A DNA stretch of 64,000 nt from Aplidium turbinatum (lineage: Eukaryota > Chordata > Ascidiacea > Aplousobranchia > Polyclinidae), in contig OU964925.1 of assembly GCA_918807975.1 (NCBI GenBank), positions 31,655,608-31,719,607 of the forward strand, written 5' to 3'. Under the pieces are notes generated by a model. That model made no database searches. It saw only the letters and a list, made by a program, of their open reading frames with translations, and was not told where the DNA came from. This document shows positions 11,835 through 25,100 of this stretch, in pieces; the stretch's first letter is position 1, and each line of letters opens with the position of its first letter. Position numbers and translations under genes: made by a program.

Positions 11835-13515
11835 AAGTCCTCACCAAACCGCATGTCTTGCCTATAAATGCCAATTAACGCAAACGCTTTTGTCAGAAAC
11901 CATCACTGAAGCTCCAAGGAAATCAACTTTCAAAGTTGCTTTCCCAGGTTCAAAAATGTCAAAAAACGCCTTCGTTTTATCCAATCCTCAATCGTTTTGC
12001 AAAACGTCACCAGCTGCTTAGCCAATCAGATGTGTTATGGTTATGGTATGGTTAGTTGTGCTTTCCCAGTGACGTCATGCGTATCTCATAGCGGCTGTTT
12101 TTGGTTTCAGACGAAAGGAATACAACCTCTACGCATGAGTGATTTGCGCGCTTGTAACTATAAGCTACTGAGTACGCTGAAAATAAAGCTGGTTCTCTTA
12201 CCAAAAAAAAACATAGATTCTACAATAAAACATGCAATTCCAAAGGGTACATTAACCAACCAGTAGGCTACTGAAACAGCACAAGTGTTTTTAAAATTCT
12301 TTTGGGTCAATAGACTGACATCACAAGTTCAGAGCAAATTTACTTGTGTTCTTCAAGAATGGACTAGCTTAATTTATAGGCTAATTATTTGCTCTTTAGG
12401 CCTACTAGTGCACCAGTCCAATGCATGTCTTAAATGCTTACAGATGACATTGACAATAAGTTTTTGTGCTCAGTCTAAAAACGCAGCCAACATTCTAGAC
12501 TAGTCCCAGTTTGATTGATTGATTAAATCTTCATCCTCGGACTGGGAAAGTCCGAAGATTTTGTTTTGGAAATGCTCTCAGAGCGCACCAAATTGGAAGA
12601 GTTTTTCAAAATTTTCTGGGGGAGACCCCCACCTGGAAGTATTGCCTTTGGCAACATGCCTTCGGGCTTCGCCCGACGGTTACGCCCTTCGTGCCTACTA
12701 CCTTGCTGCAGCATATTTCCAAGTTGCTTTCCCAATGATTTAAGCCACCGAACGTCACTGCCCATTAGTGATGCAAGCCGCGCCGCGCCGCGTGCCGCGT
12801 AAACTTTCAAGAAATTAAACTTTCGTAAACTTTCAACTTTTCAAGAAAATCAGTTATGAAACTTCAAATTTAAATTGGAAACACGGATCAGTTTTTTTTC
12901 GGAAACCCTGAGCTGGAAAGCTCAAAGCTATGCAAATGGCTTGGAGTTGACAGGGTTTTTGGTGCTGGCTTGTGAGGAAGCTGTACGAGTGTTTTTGGTT
13001 AATAGCCTAGCTGATAAGCTCAGTTACCAGGCTATAGGCCTAGCGCAACTACCGCATTAGTTACTGTAACAGTTAGCCTAGTGAGTTCAGGCTATAAGTT
13101 TTACTCTTGACATCTTCTCTGTCTGTGTAGTATGCCTAGGCTAGTTCATACAGCCACTGACATTAAAATTGCATTATTGCTTACAAAAACTGTTCAAAAG
13201 TCCTTATACTGGATCCAGGAACATTCTATTTAAAAAAGCATGATGTCTTAGAACTTAGATGCATTGCTGGTAAGAGAATATGATCTGGTTAGCCTAGTCA
13301 TTATAGTGCACAACTGTAGGCTACTGGTAGGTTACCGGTACCAGTTATATGCCCTGGGTGCTTTTTGCCACAATTGACTTTCTAAAAAATAACGCGTAAA
13401 ACATTTTTTGAAAATTTTGTTATTTGCGGTTGCGGTGTTAAAGTTCCAGATAAATTGCAGTGTGCGGTGCGGATAGGTGATTCAGTTGCGGTGCGGATAA
13501 AAATTTTGGGTTCGC
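11835..13515. other. Intergenic, repeat fragments only
   Basis: No gene recognised. A SINE family A tail in reverse orientation lies at about 12508-12556 ('tcatcctcggactgggaaag'). A GC-richer repeat fragment follows at 12610-12700 ('gggggagacccccac', 'cttcgggcttcgcccga'). The open frames at 11818-12266 and 12519-12810 show no domain. Confidence 0.5.
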
Positions 13516-13660
13516 TGCATATCTACTACCCAATAGTATTTACTCGAAATCCCATTACTCGAAATCGATCACTGGGTAGCCTAGAGGCAATTATAGTAAA
13601 GTTTCTTGCTCAGAGAAACAACAGCAAGTGCGGGTAGTTGCAGTCGAACATGCAGGCTCT
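13516..13660 (-). repeat. SINE family B fragment, reverse orientation
   Basis: The reverse complement of the body of the neighbouring copy, from 'tactacccaatag' through 'cgatcactgggtag', 'aaacaacagcaagtgcggg' and the B-box region. It meets the next copy head to head, giving a long palindrome. Confidence 0.8.
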
Positions 13661-13950
13661 CTTTGGGCTCGCAGTCGAGAGCCTGCATGTTCGACTCCAA
13701 CTACCCGCACTTGCTGTTGTTTCTCTGGGCAAGAAACTTTACAATAATTGCCTCTACCCAGTGATCGATTTCGAGTAATGGGTAGTAGGCTACTAAACTT
13801 AAGTCATAATAAGTAGAGTAGACAACAGGAAACAGACATTGCCGTCGGCTGTAGCGTGGGTCAGGTGTACGTCGGGGCGTACACCGATGCATAGCGCTCA
13901 AGTCCGCTTTCCCGCAATGCAGGATAAAGATATGAAAAACAAACAAACAA
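13661..13950 (+). repeat. tRNA-derived SINE, family B, near-complete
   Basis: The head keeps the 3' half of a tRNA-like module including the B box ('tgttcgactcc'). The body reads through 'tcgatttcgagtaatgggta' and 'agcgctcaagtccgctttcc', ending 'ataaagatatg' plus a run of aaac. The copy at 32160-34213 shows the full head, with an A box like 'ggccgagtggttagcg'. Confidence 0.85.
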
Positions 13951-16151
13951 TCTCATAACTCGAAAGTGTATATCAGACACGTAGCCTAACCAGGGATACA
14001 AGTTATAGATGTCCCTGCATGTAGCCTACAGCTCAAACAGTTTTTGGTTTCCAAAACAAAGAGAGTCTTTCTAAGAAATTATATGTGAAAATTATTGTGT
14101 CATTTTCTTAATGTCAGAATGAGAACAAATAATGCGCTTTCCGGAAGAGGTAAGGTCAGACCACAATTTGGAAAAATATCATAGTTGCAAGAATTATTAT
14201 TGGAGTTCAAGGCAGATTTGCACGAACTGAACCCATGTTTTGACATTCTTGTAAATCCGTTTAATGTTAATGTGGCCAGAGATATGATTATCCAGTTTGC
14301 CAACCGTTTGTGACAAACACGTCTGCTGTAGAAATGGAACTGATTAATTAAAATGCAAGACATGGCTCTAAATTTTTATTTTAGGCTACGCAAAATTACT
14401 GTAGGCTAGTTAGACATTTTATTTTCTGAAATGAAGTTTGTAAAGTCATAACATCGTGCAATCCCAACAAATGAATGCCTGGAATTAACTTAATTTGTTT
14501 AGCTTTCACAACACATCGTTTAAATTGTCAGAGATGAGGAAATCAAACAAAAACAAACTGCGTTTGTTGTTTTCTCTTTCGGTTATTTCATGTGAAGCTT
14601 GCATTGTTTACCAATTTTACTGGGGTTACCGGTACGTCTTTTACCGTTCGCGGGTATTTGCAGTTTTCGGCAAGTGTCTCTTATTTTAAAAAGTTTGCCT
14701 ACCCTGCTATAGGCTTCTGTTGGATAATTCTCATTTGTCTATCTCAAGTAGCCTATAGACTTGCATCAGTCCGACATCCTTCACATTCGTAGTCTACTTA
14801 TTTAAAAAAATGTAGAGCAGAAAATAAGTTTCAGTGTTTTTTTTCAAAGAAAGTTTCGATCGAGCAGTTCGCACAAATTAGCCTACGACACAGGTCGGTC
14901 CTTAAAGTGAGGTTCCTCAATCCAAAGGAAGTGGAGGTGGAATCAATAAAGTTTATGAAACGAAATATGAATCAAAAGTCGCAGTTTTCAACTTTATTAT
15001 GGAAGCAACTGCATAGAAAGGCAACTTTTCGTATCAGTTAAAACCATGAGGAAATCACATAATGAAATCATCCAGTGACGTAAGTTGTTCGAAGTAGGCT
15101 ACAATAATTAAAGTTTCTCGTGGAAAAGCTTTTTTGTTGCAAATCAAATATGTTGTAAAGATGCATTGGCGATGAATCAGGTTTACACAGCGACAGAAGC
15201 TTCTGCTGAAGAATGCCACAAACTTCCAGGGGTAGACGCACAAAGTTGTCGGTGGTCATGGCAACGTTTCGCATAATAATTCATTCGATATAAGCACATT
15301 GTAGGCGACTAGAAACAAAGATTGGGAAGGTCCTCAAAGACATCATTATAACTTGCCACATAAATGAATGATAATAATGATAACTGTTACCGAAATTTAA
15401 CAACTACAATATAAAAAGAAATAACATGTTCATGCTTTACAGGTGCTAAAAATACTGCTTTTTCGCATAGGCCCTCCTGCCGTTCACTGTAAAAGACAGC
15501 TGGGCTAAAATACAACATACCCTATTAGACGTAAATGTAAGTGGGTGATGAATAGTAGCAAGGTTGTACGGTTATGACATTGTAACATGCCTTCCACCAA
15601 ACCAGAGATATCTGCACCAAACATTATAATGCGATACATAAGTTGAAGTAACAATCGCGCAGCGCTATTTGCTCTCAACGTTCACCGGTGCAACAACCAC
15701 CGCCCTGTAGGTAGCAATGTTGGGTACATTTGTTCCAGCCATAACAATGCAAGGCGGATCTAGGTTTGGTGACGGTGAACAACAAAATGAAACGGCATTT
15801 TTCGCATAGTGGAATGAATCAATGTGGTAGGCCTAATAGCGGATTGCTCTGGCTTTCGGATCACAGAACTCGAAGCATCAGGCTAAAACATGTCGTTAAT
15901 ATTTACATTGTGAGGTAAGCAACAATCATTCTGCTAAAAGCGAAACACAATCAATTGCATACGGTACTTGAATCAAATTCTACCTTAAAATGGTTAAAAA
16001 TAATACTACTTTTAATCATTAAAAATTGCTCTCGTCTAAAGTATTAATGCTGAATCACAATTCCAATAAAAGGTGAGACAAAAAATTATCTAAAATAAAT
16101 CAAAGGCAGAAAGAGGAAATGGTAAGGTCTCGGCTGATGATGATGGAGGAG
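13951..16151. other. Intergenic region downstream of cathepsin H
   Basis: No gene can be called. Two minus-strand stretches look mildly coding: about 15070-15274, an open 68-residue frame starting MRNVAMTTDN, and about 15675-15771, which follows a possible 'cctag' acceptor and reads 'PPCIVMAGTNVPNIATYRA' before a stop. Neither matches a family I know, and both may be chance or decayed exons. Confidence 0.35.
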
Positions 16152-19100
16152 CTATGCAACAATGGGATAGGAAGCACAATCCGCCACCCCACACATATTG
16201 ACATCCCTCTGCATCATGAAGTATCTGTGATGGAACAATGGGATATGGTTATCTTCCCGACACACGGAGTGAAAAAGTTCGGTAAAAAAGCGCTTTGTCA
16301 AGGGATGCGACCAAACTGAGTGAGTTTCCAGTTCAATAAACAACTTTATAAAAATTCGAGTTGCGTTGTCATTGCAATGCACAAATCGGATCCTCTACCT
16401 ACAGTAAATGATGCAGGCGGCCTCGTCTCAGTTGTGGGAAATTCAATCTAGATTTTTTTCATAATTGAAAGCAATTGGAACCCCACATGGTATTCGCAGA
16501 CAATCATGACCTGATTTTACCCCCAGGCAGTCACCCCACTTACCCATCCATGCCCCAATCTGGCCCCCACGAGTTCTTTATGAGCCAGTAATTCATCCCA
16601 GTGTCCTTGTCCACTCCATAGCCTACCGCGAGTACAGCGTGGTTCACCTCGCTGGGGAGATCACCGCAGTTGGGACTGAAACACAATGGACGGTCGTGAT
16701 AACTCGTTCAAAGAAGCATATTCGCCTTTCCCGCCAAATAAACGTCTGACAGTCAGCCTCTGTACGCCATCAGTGGTAGCATTAAATTAATAATTGCCTA
16801 TTTAGTAAATCATGAATAATAATTCCATGCCAATTGTGCAATAACACAATTCATTTCAATCAAACACAGTTTTCGTATATTTCTTATCGCGACATTGAAA
16901 AAGAACTGGCAGCCGTGTCACAACAGGTCGTTAGTGTAATCGCTTCCTAAGGTGAGAATCAGGCGAGAGAGCTACGTTAACTTCCAGCTCTTGCCAGCCA
17001 CAACCTTCTACTCGTTCAGTGTGTTATGCCACTTACTTTGTGTAGACCCCAGACTTGTAGCTCTGAAAGTCCGAAGTGACTTGGAACGCGACGCTGACTG
17101 GATTCTTTAGGGCCACAGCGTCTTTCATCTCGGCCTCTGATCCCTGGTGGAATGCACAACAGCAGTGGAATGATGGAGCCAAGGGGTTGGCATAATTCAT
17201 AGATTATGCCTATTCTACGTCATAGTCATACCGATCTATATTCTATATAATATAGATCGGTATGACTTTGATCGGTTTGCTGCGAGTATAATAACACAGA
17301 CGTTAAAAAAGCACATATTCAAAACATCACATTCACAATGATCAAATAAAACACCTGTCCTGTAAAAGGTGCGGATTAGGGTGTCCCACTTTTAGGCGAC
17401 TTTTCAGGAAAATTAGGTTCGGGTCAAATTCTGACTGGATTTTCGTCACTGATTTCAAAAATTACGTTATTTTTTCATTATGACGTCATCTTGATGCGCC
17501 AGCTAGCGGATTTTTGCTATTTTGGCTTTATCACGAATATGGTAAGAGCTAGAGAGTTGGAACTTGCGCCAAAATGACCGGAAGGGACAATTTCTTATTT
17601 GTTGTCAACGCAATATGAAACGCTAACTGCAACAGAAAAGGAGTTATTTTGAAAAAACATGTTTTTAGAAAAAAAATGAGAAACATGGCAATTTTGCTAC
17701 AGTGACGCTTTTATTTCGATTAATTTGCTGTGCTGCGCCACATTGTTTAACAATTAAGTACAGTGGTAGGCTACTTGGTAGTAGTCTACTAGCATATTGT
17801 ATTTAGAATTAATTACCTCAGCATTGATTTTTGCATGGTTGTTGCAATTACTAATACTAGCAAACGTTAAACCCTTGATCGTTTAGTTCAAAGATCTATC
17901 AAACAAAACCACAATTCAACAACACAACACAGTTCAATGGGATTATTTGTCACACCATACTGTACAAAGCAGCACAGATGCGCAAGTCTGTTTTGCCCAA
18001 ATCATCTTGGTCATCTCGAATCAAGCCGTTCACAACACGTTTCAGTCTTCCAATGAAGCGCTCTGTTGTTGTTGTCGATCATACGCCAAAACACTAATGG
18101 AGATGAAAAACATGCAATCTTAGTTTCTTCGGAGAAAAAAATCACGTAAGTTGCCACACTTCAAAAGCATCTGCTCGATATCAATGTTCTTGGGAAAATT
18201 TTCTGTCTTACCGCATCAGCAGCAAAAGGCGGAGCTTCAGCGTGGGAGCTCAAAGCAACGTTTTTAGGGCTCAACCATTGGGATGCATGCTTAACGATGT
18301 AGGCCTATCAGAACAGCGTTGAATACTGGTTCATCAACAGATTTATGTGCAAGTAATAAATCTCTTGTAAACAGTACAATTGAGGGACCTTCAGCAGCAG
18401 AAGGTTTAAGATGGATGACCAAAGATGCTGGCAAATAAACACAAACAATGAAAGAAACCATACGTTGAAGTTTAGGAATATCCTGAGGCCCAACACAATA
18501 ACCAAAAATCAGCATTCTTAAGTAACCACTCGCTATTGTTATCCAACGCGCATGGGACACGCCTTCTTGACGATAAAAAAGTAGGGGTTTCAAATTTCCT
18601 GGAACACCCATCACTAAATGAGCTGCCAGAGCAAGAAGACACATAATGGTTGCTCCGAAAAGATGAATCTTTAGCTTCTTTCTTGTGCTCAGAAAACCAT
18701 AAGATCTTGGCTTTTAAATGATTTGCGGCTATATCTGTGATGGAAACTTTACAATCTTATCGGATTTTTAGATGTTGGGGCTTAGGTTTTGGTATTTTCT
18801 TAATTCTGTTCATCAAACCACCATCTGCCAGACAAAATTTATGAATCTTGTTTGCAAAATATCCCAAACAAAAATGATGCAACATTGCATCATTTTTATT
18901 TTAGAATGTACTGTTGATGACATAACAATCGAAATAAAAGCGTCACTATATTCTATTGTTAAGCTACTACCACTGTACTTAATTGTTAAATAAGGTGGCG
19001 CAGCTTAACAATCGAAATAAAAGCATCACTGTAGCAAAACCCAAGCAAAATTGCCGTGTTTCACGTTTTGTCCAAAAATGACCAAAAACATGTTTTTTCA

Positions 19101-22100
19101 AAATAACTCCTTTTCTGTTGCAGTTAGCGTTTCATATTGCGTTGACAACACATAAGAAATCGTCCCTTCCGGTCATTTTGGCGCAAGTTCCAACTCTCTA
19201 GCTCTTACCATATTCGTGATAAGGCCAAAATAGCAAAAATCCGCTAGCTGGTGCATCAAGATGACGTCATAATGAAAAAATAACGTAATTTTTGAAATCA
19301 GTGACGAAAATCCAGTCAGAATTTGACCCGAACCTAATTTTCCTGAAAAGTCGCCTAAAAGTGGGACACCCTAGCATAGGCGCCGGATTTTGAAAATCGT
19401 CGGGGGGGCAAACTTTCTAGCCGACTGATTGCTTACATTCAAAATGCTGATGTTTGTTTGTCAGCATTGATGTTTTTTGCGTCTATATGCCATTGTATAT
19501 CGCCAAGCTTTATAATGTAGGCTCAGGCCTAGAAATTCACGGCGGACATGTCCGCCGTCACAGCATGTGATGTCCGCGGGAAGTACCATCTAGATCGGTC
19601 ATATTTGTCCGCCGAGAAATAACACAGGAACTAGCGATACAAATCGTCATTGCATAGCACGAACAATTGTTGCGATAATATAATTTCCAGCGCATTCTAG
19701 AAAATGTGAATACTGTATCCCTTAGCTTCCATTCAAGGAGGAAAACTTTCGATTTTTACATTGCTTCAACGATTGATGACATTGAATCAGCGTAACAAAG
19801 GTGAATTCTTCACTGAGAATCGATAGGAGTACAGGTACTTTTACAGAATCTACACTAATCACGCGCAATTTAGTTCAAGTTTTACGTCACAATGTCTGGC
19901 ATTGATCTCCGAGTAATAATGATAGGGCAAGGTTGGTTACTAAAGTAGATTATACGAGTAGGCTATTACAGCAAGATGCAACAAAATTTGTTAAGTTTTG
20001 GTATTACAGTAAGAAAAAAAAGACCCAAGGAAAATTCACTTTCGCTCACATGGCACGCAAAAATAAAATTAAAGAAAAAAGCTTTTGAAACTGTACACAG
20101 CAGAAAATAGTAGCGTTAGTGTAGAAATTTTCCGACTCCTGCCCAGAGCATTGTGACGCAATAAGCAACGCGACCTCGTTCGGTGGAAGTTAATCAGTTA
20201 TGTGACGTATTGACCAGCTACACGGCGCTTTGACTCTTCAAGCGCAAGTCGTTGGTCTGATGAAAGCCTTTCAGAATGACTTTGCTGAATTTTTAAAAAG
20301 CCTTCTAAACCGTAGTTATAGTTCTGAAATGGCGAAGAATTATTATCAAGATAAAGTGATTAAGCATGACAATCGACGGCTAAAACTGGTGTGTCAGCCG
20401 TGAGACTTCATTTGTCCGCCGAGATAGCTGCTCCTGCTCAGACCGGACACGTTTGTCCGCCGTCAACAAAAACGAATTTCGAGGCCTGTAGGCTACTTCG
20501 AATTATAAGCTGGTCACTTTGAACTTTAGCTCTTAATACGCGTAGATACTAAACTGAGCAAACAGCAAACCGTACCTCGTTATTAACACTCCCCAGAAAA
20601 AAACAAAGCAGAAGAAATTAAGAAAAACGTTTTTCAATCATTGTTGCTATGCTTCAACGGCACCATGCTGGGCTGGCGTTTATCCGCTATCGTACTTCTG
20701 TTTCTTTTGTTATCTTAGGAGCAGCGCTCTTGTTGCAACAAGTAGATCTTTTAATTGAGATCGATCCGCAATGAAGGTCAAACTAACCCAAATCTGAACT
20801 TAGAAACATTTGATTTCGGATTTTTCAAAATAATTTGCGGGGGGGCAGCCACCCCGAGCTAAATTCACGGGGGGGCGGCGCCCCCCTGGAGTCGGCGCCT
20901 ATGCACCCTAGTGCGGATACTGCAACGGGGATGCGAAGCGTTCTGGGAGGTCCTAGCCAAGCAGCCATCCTCAGAATGCTTTACATAAACATCGGCGCCA
21001 ATATAAATATTTAGTGGTAGTTGAAAATCCTTGAATTAATTGTGGATTGTTGCGCTTGAAATGCCGTGATGGCCAGAAGATGTCAGCAGAGAGATCGACA
21101 GGGCGAAATTGGTTAAGCCTTGAAGCCAGTTGGGTTGCCGGATGCAGTTCTTCACAAACACATACATAATTGCAATTTAAAACAGATCATCATCATTGTC
21201 AGCCATTGTTGTTCCACTGCAGGATGAAGGCCTTCCCCCATATCTTTATAATTTTGTCTGTCTTTGCACGTTTGTGTCCAGTGTTTGTCGAATTGGTAGA
21301 GTTCGTCTCGCCATCTTGTTTTCTGTTTCCCTCTTTTGCGTTTATTGTCAAGCGGTATCCAGTCAGTAGCTCTTCTTGTCCACCTGTTGTCAGTTGTTCG
21401 CACGATATGTCCTGCCCAATTCCACTTTAAACTTTTTATTGTTTGAATGATATCTTTGATTTGTGTTTGTTGTCGTATCCATTTGGCTGGTTTCCTGTAG
21501 ATTGTTGTGCAAATGCCAGCATTTGATGAATGCAAAATAGCAGTACCATCTTTGCGCAGTGCGTAGTTTGAGTGTTAGTGCTTTCGTTAAGTTCCATGTT
21601 TCTGCTCCGTATGTCATTGTTGGGAGAATGCATTGATTATATACTTTTCTTTTCATTGAGATAGGTAATTTACTTTTAAATTTTAAAAACAGGTAGATGC
21701 CGAATAAAAACGCTTCCACGACAGGCTGAAGACATTTCGTTGGAAGCTTCCGCTTCAAAATACTGGGATCGAAGCATCATGATTCCATGAAATATTCTGA
21801 GACTGAAGTGTTTGCTTTGTTTTCGCGGCCGCGTGTAGGGATCCCCACTAGCTATGGCAGGCTGGCCAGGGCATGATAGAAAAGGCTATTTCAGAGCACC
21901 TTTTCTAGCTCTATACCAAGACTACGGAGGTGAGTAGAGCATTCCTTGATAGGGCTGCTCTGTCGCTCAGGAAGCTGCCAGATTTTGCTGAATTCAGTGG
22001 AGAACGAACATATGGCCTGAGCCATCTGTGTGTGGGTTTATCGTTACAGCTTGGGTGTATCCGCACCATTTAGTAGTACGCCGTTTCTCCATCGCCACCG

Positions 22101-25100
22101 GACTTCTGATTCAAAAACATGACTTGCGCGTGATTTTGCTTTTAGTCAGGGAGAGCTGTGCAGGACTAGACACTCACTTTCTCCTCTCAGGTCGCAGTAT
22201 CCAAAGCATGTCATGCAACTATGATACTGGGTGGTACCTTCCTGTCCGTTCAACAACACCCAATGACATGTTTCTTCCGTGCAGTCTTCTGCACACCCAG
22301 GTTTGAATAAGGTCACAAGTTTAATAGAGCTATTTAACTCATAGCTGGGGCCGGCCCTGTTAGATGCTACTGCTGCGGGCCAGAACAGACTTGGAAGTAA
22401 TAGAAAACTAAAGAGCAATATTCCAAATAACTCCAGAAACCTTACATCGGAGCCTGTTCCACTGGTTGCAGTTTTATGATCATACCCGGGACAGAAACGT
22501 CATAATTTAGTATTTGCATATGGTCATAGCAAGGCAAGCGAGGGCGTGTGCGCTATACACAAAATCTATGCGACTCTACCAACCTTGGTAATGTTGACGA
22601 CGCTCTTTACGAAGGCGACCGCCTCTGAGGGTCTGAACTTGCAAGATCCGCCCTGGAGAAGGAACATAGTCAATAAACCACTAGAAGTGGTGGCAATTGC
22701 CCACTGTCGCTATGCGAATAGACGAACCATGAAAGTATTGACAGGCGCAATGTAATTACATTGAAAGCGACAAATCTAAGCTGTGAAGATTAATCTGCTT
22801 GGCTTTTCGCTTGGCATTGAGCAGCATGTTCTACTGGTGCAAATTAAGCTAAACTATCACAAGATGTATACAGAGGCAATCTGCTTTTATTCCGACGTTT
22901 CGTCAATCAGACACGACTGACTTCTTCAGGGGGCTAGACCAGGTAGTGACTACCTGTCTAGCATGGCAAAACACAGGACATGTTGCTGAAAACAACTAAA
23001 CATGCAAAATGAAAATTCAATTTTTGGACAAAAACTTATCGCGCGCAAAGTTTGAAATAAGTTATTGTTAAAGCCTTATTGTTAAAGCCCGAGAATTAAA
23101 GCCCTTTATGTTTCCTATTGTTAAAGCCTTGCAACGTCTGAAAGCTTAAACAATAGAATATTCTCAAGTCGAGAAATGGTCGATTGCGAAAAAACACAGT
23201 TTTTAATCTTTTCTGGCAAAAATGAAAACAACACACTGGATTTTCATGCGCCTTTGTGACCCTCCGAAAAACAGTTCGCGACCTTCACAGGGGTTGCTAC
23301 CCCCAGGTTGAAAACCCCTGTCTTAGAGCTACTCAAAAGGTGAAAGTAACAAGTGACCGCAAGTAATGTTCCTACCACTGCTTTGTACGGGTAGTCCTGT
23401 TCAGCCATGATACCCTTGTTGTAGTGGATGTATTCGAACGCGTGGCTGGGAAGGCCTCTGGAATGAACAACATTAGGTGATGCATTAAAAGGTTTGTCGC
23501 TTAGAAGTGAAGTGAATGCAGATGGTTTGATGCAATCCATGCATGTTATTGTTATTACAATGCTAAGAGTTGAACATCTGAGCAACTTTTGTGTCAAACT
23601 CTTACCATGCAAAGCCGACATTTGGGTATATTACTAAACTCAGCCTCTTGAACTTTGATTCTCAAACTTCAAGGACTAACACGAAGGTTCCTTGAACAAA
23701 CTGTTTTCAACATAAAAATGATCAATGTAAGCCTCTAGGTCTAAGCTCATAGCGACCGAGCATAGAGGCCTGCATTGATGGTTGTTGGCCACCGAGAAGC
23801 TCTAGTAAGCCAAGCTTAGTCGCCGGAAAAAAAAAAGAGTTTAGAGATCTGCAATGGTTTCGAATTCCAGCATACTTGTAAACTGCAAAGCAAATGGTCA
23901 TAAAAATCGCTCGTAACTTTGTAACAACCCATAAACAGCCATAGATCACATGATCGCTTTGTCTCGACGACCCAAGCACGTGATGTTCGCATTGCAGCGA
24001 GTCACGAGACTAAAGTGGTGATCTCATAAAGTGCTGATTACAACTAAGTCAGGAAATCGACATCAAACTATTTCCTGACGACACTACCTGGTTACGGCAG
24101 TCATCAACAAAGTCTGTGAAACATATGGCAATTACAGTGCACTGATCAAATCCCGTTTGTTGTTGTTACATTTGCATGCCTTTATATTATTCTAACGTCC
24201 AGTGAAACCACGCAGGTGTGAAATATTGAAAGGCAAGAAATGGTTTCATAAATCATCGCTCAAAATAGGCGATCTTAATGGTTTTTCGCTGATTAAACAT
24301 CATAAATTACTGCAAGAATGCAACGTAGCAATGCTGCATGACACCTCAGCAGCTGAGGAAGATAATAATCAGTCGTGAAAAGAACGCCGCTAAGCAGAGC
24401 CACGCACATCATCGAATCCCGATCTTGTAGAGGTACAATTACAAATTCCGCAGGTAGTAATTTTAAGGTGATACGGTACTAAGTTAAGAAGCTCCTTGAT
24501 GCACTCGACGCTAGCATAAACACTGCTCAAGTTAACGTTAAAAAACATAAGTGTAAAACTAATTCGGTTAAACAGCATACATTCAGTCAAAATGTGACAA
24601 TGGCTGGAAGTGAAGCAATTCACTTAACGTGCCATACGAAGTCTCTCTCACCCGTTACAACCATGATCATCAAACGCTTGTGCGCAGTCGACGAGTTGCT
24701 GTTCAGACAGGGAATACAGGGGGTGGTGTTTAGCATGGATGGCAGTGGCGGATTCCAAACATCCTGTGGTGGAGAATGTCCAACAGCTACCACACGAACC
24801 CTGCGTTGTTATGTCATTGAGGGTAACTTTTTATTCAACTGCTTCCACGATTTTGTGTGCGCAAAATCAGGAGATTGCTTACATTTGGCTTGATAGAAAC
24901 TAATTTATTTTAAACCAGTTCGGTGCAAAAAGCGTCGATAAATTCTCCATAATTAGCGATTCTCGGTCAGTTCTCGTAATTCTTCTGTGCTGTGTTCAGT
25001 GGGGGATTAAAATCTTTGCATGAAAGTTCGTGCTGGGATTCCTTGGTTTCGTTGTCAAAACTGATCAAAGGTTTGATGAATGCTTCAAATTGAAGATGGA

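Larger units (their letters stand above)
17377..20910 (-). mobile_element. DNA transposon with about 370-bp inverted repeats and 8-bp duplication
   Basis: The left arm runs 17377 to about 17690 and its near-perfect complement ends at 20910, once the nested element 19375-20903 is set aside. The ends read TAGGGTGTCCCAC. GTGCGGAT flanks both sides (17369-17376 and 20911-20918). The 8-bp duplication suggests hAT, but long arms and the protein inside (18291-18644) do not look like a usual hAT. It sits in intron 7 of the cathepsin H gene. Confidence 0.8.

Noticed and set aside
24390-24623. 77-residue minus-strand frame between cathepsin H exons 4 and 5
   Set aside because: It is intronic: exon 4 ends at 24652 with a good donor and the next exon joins in phase at 23457.
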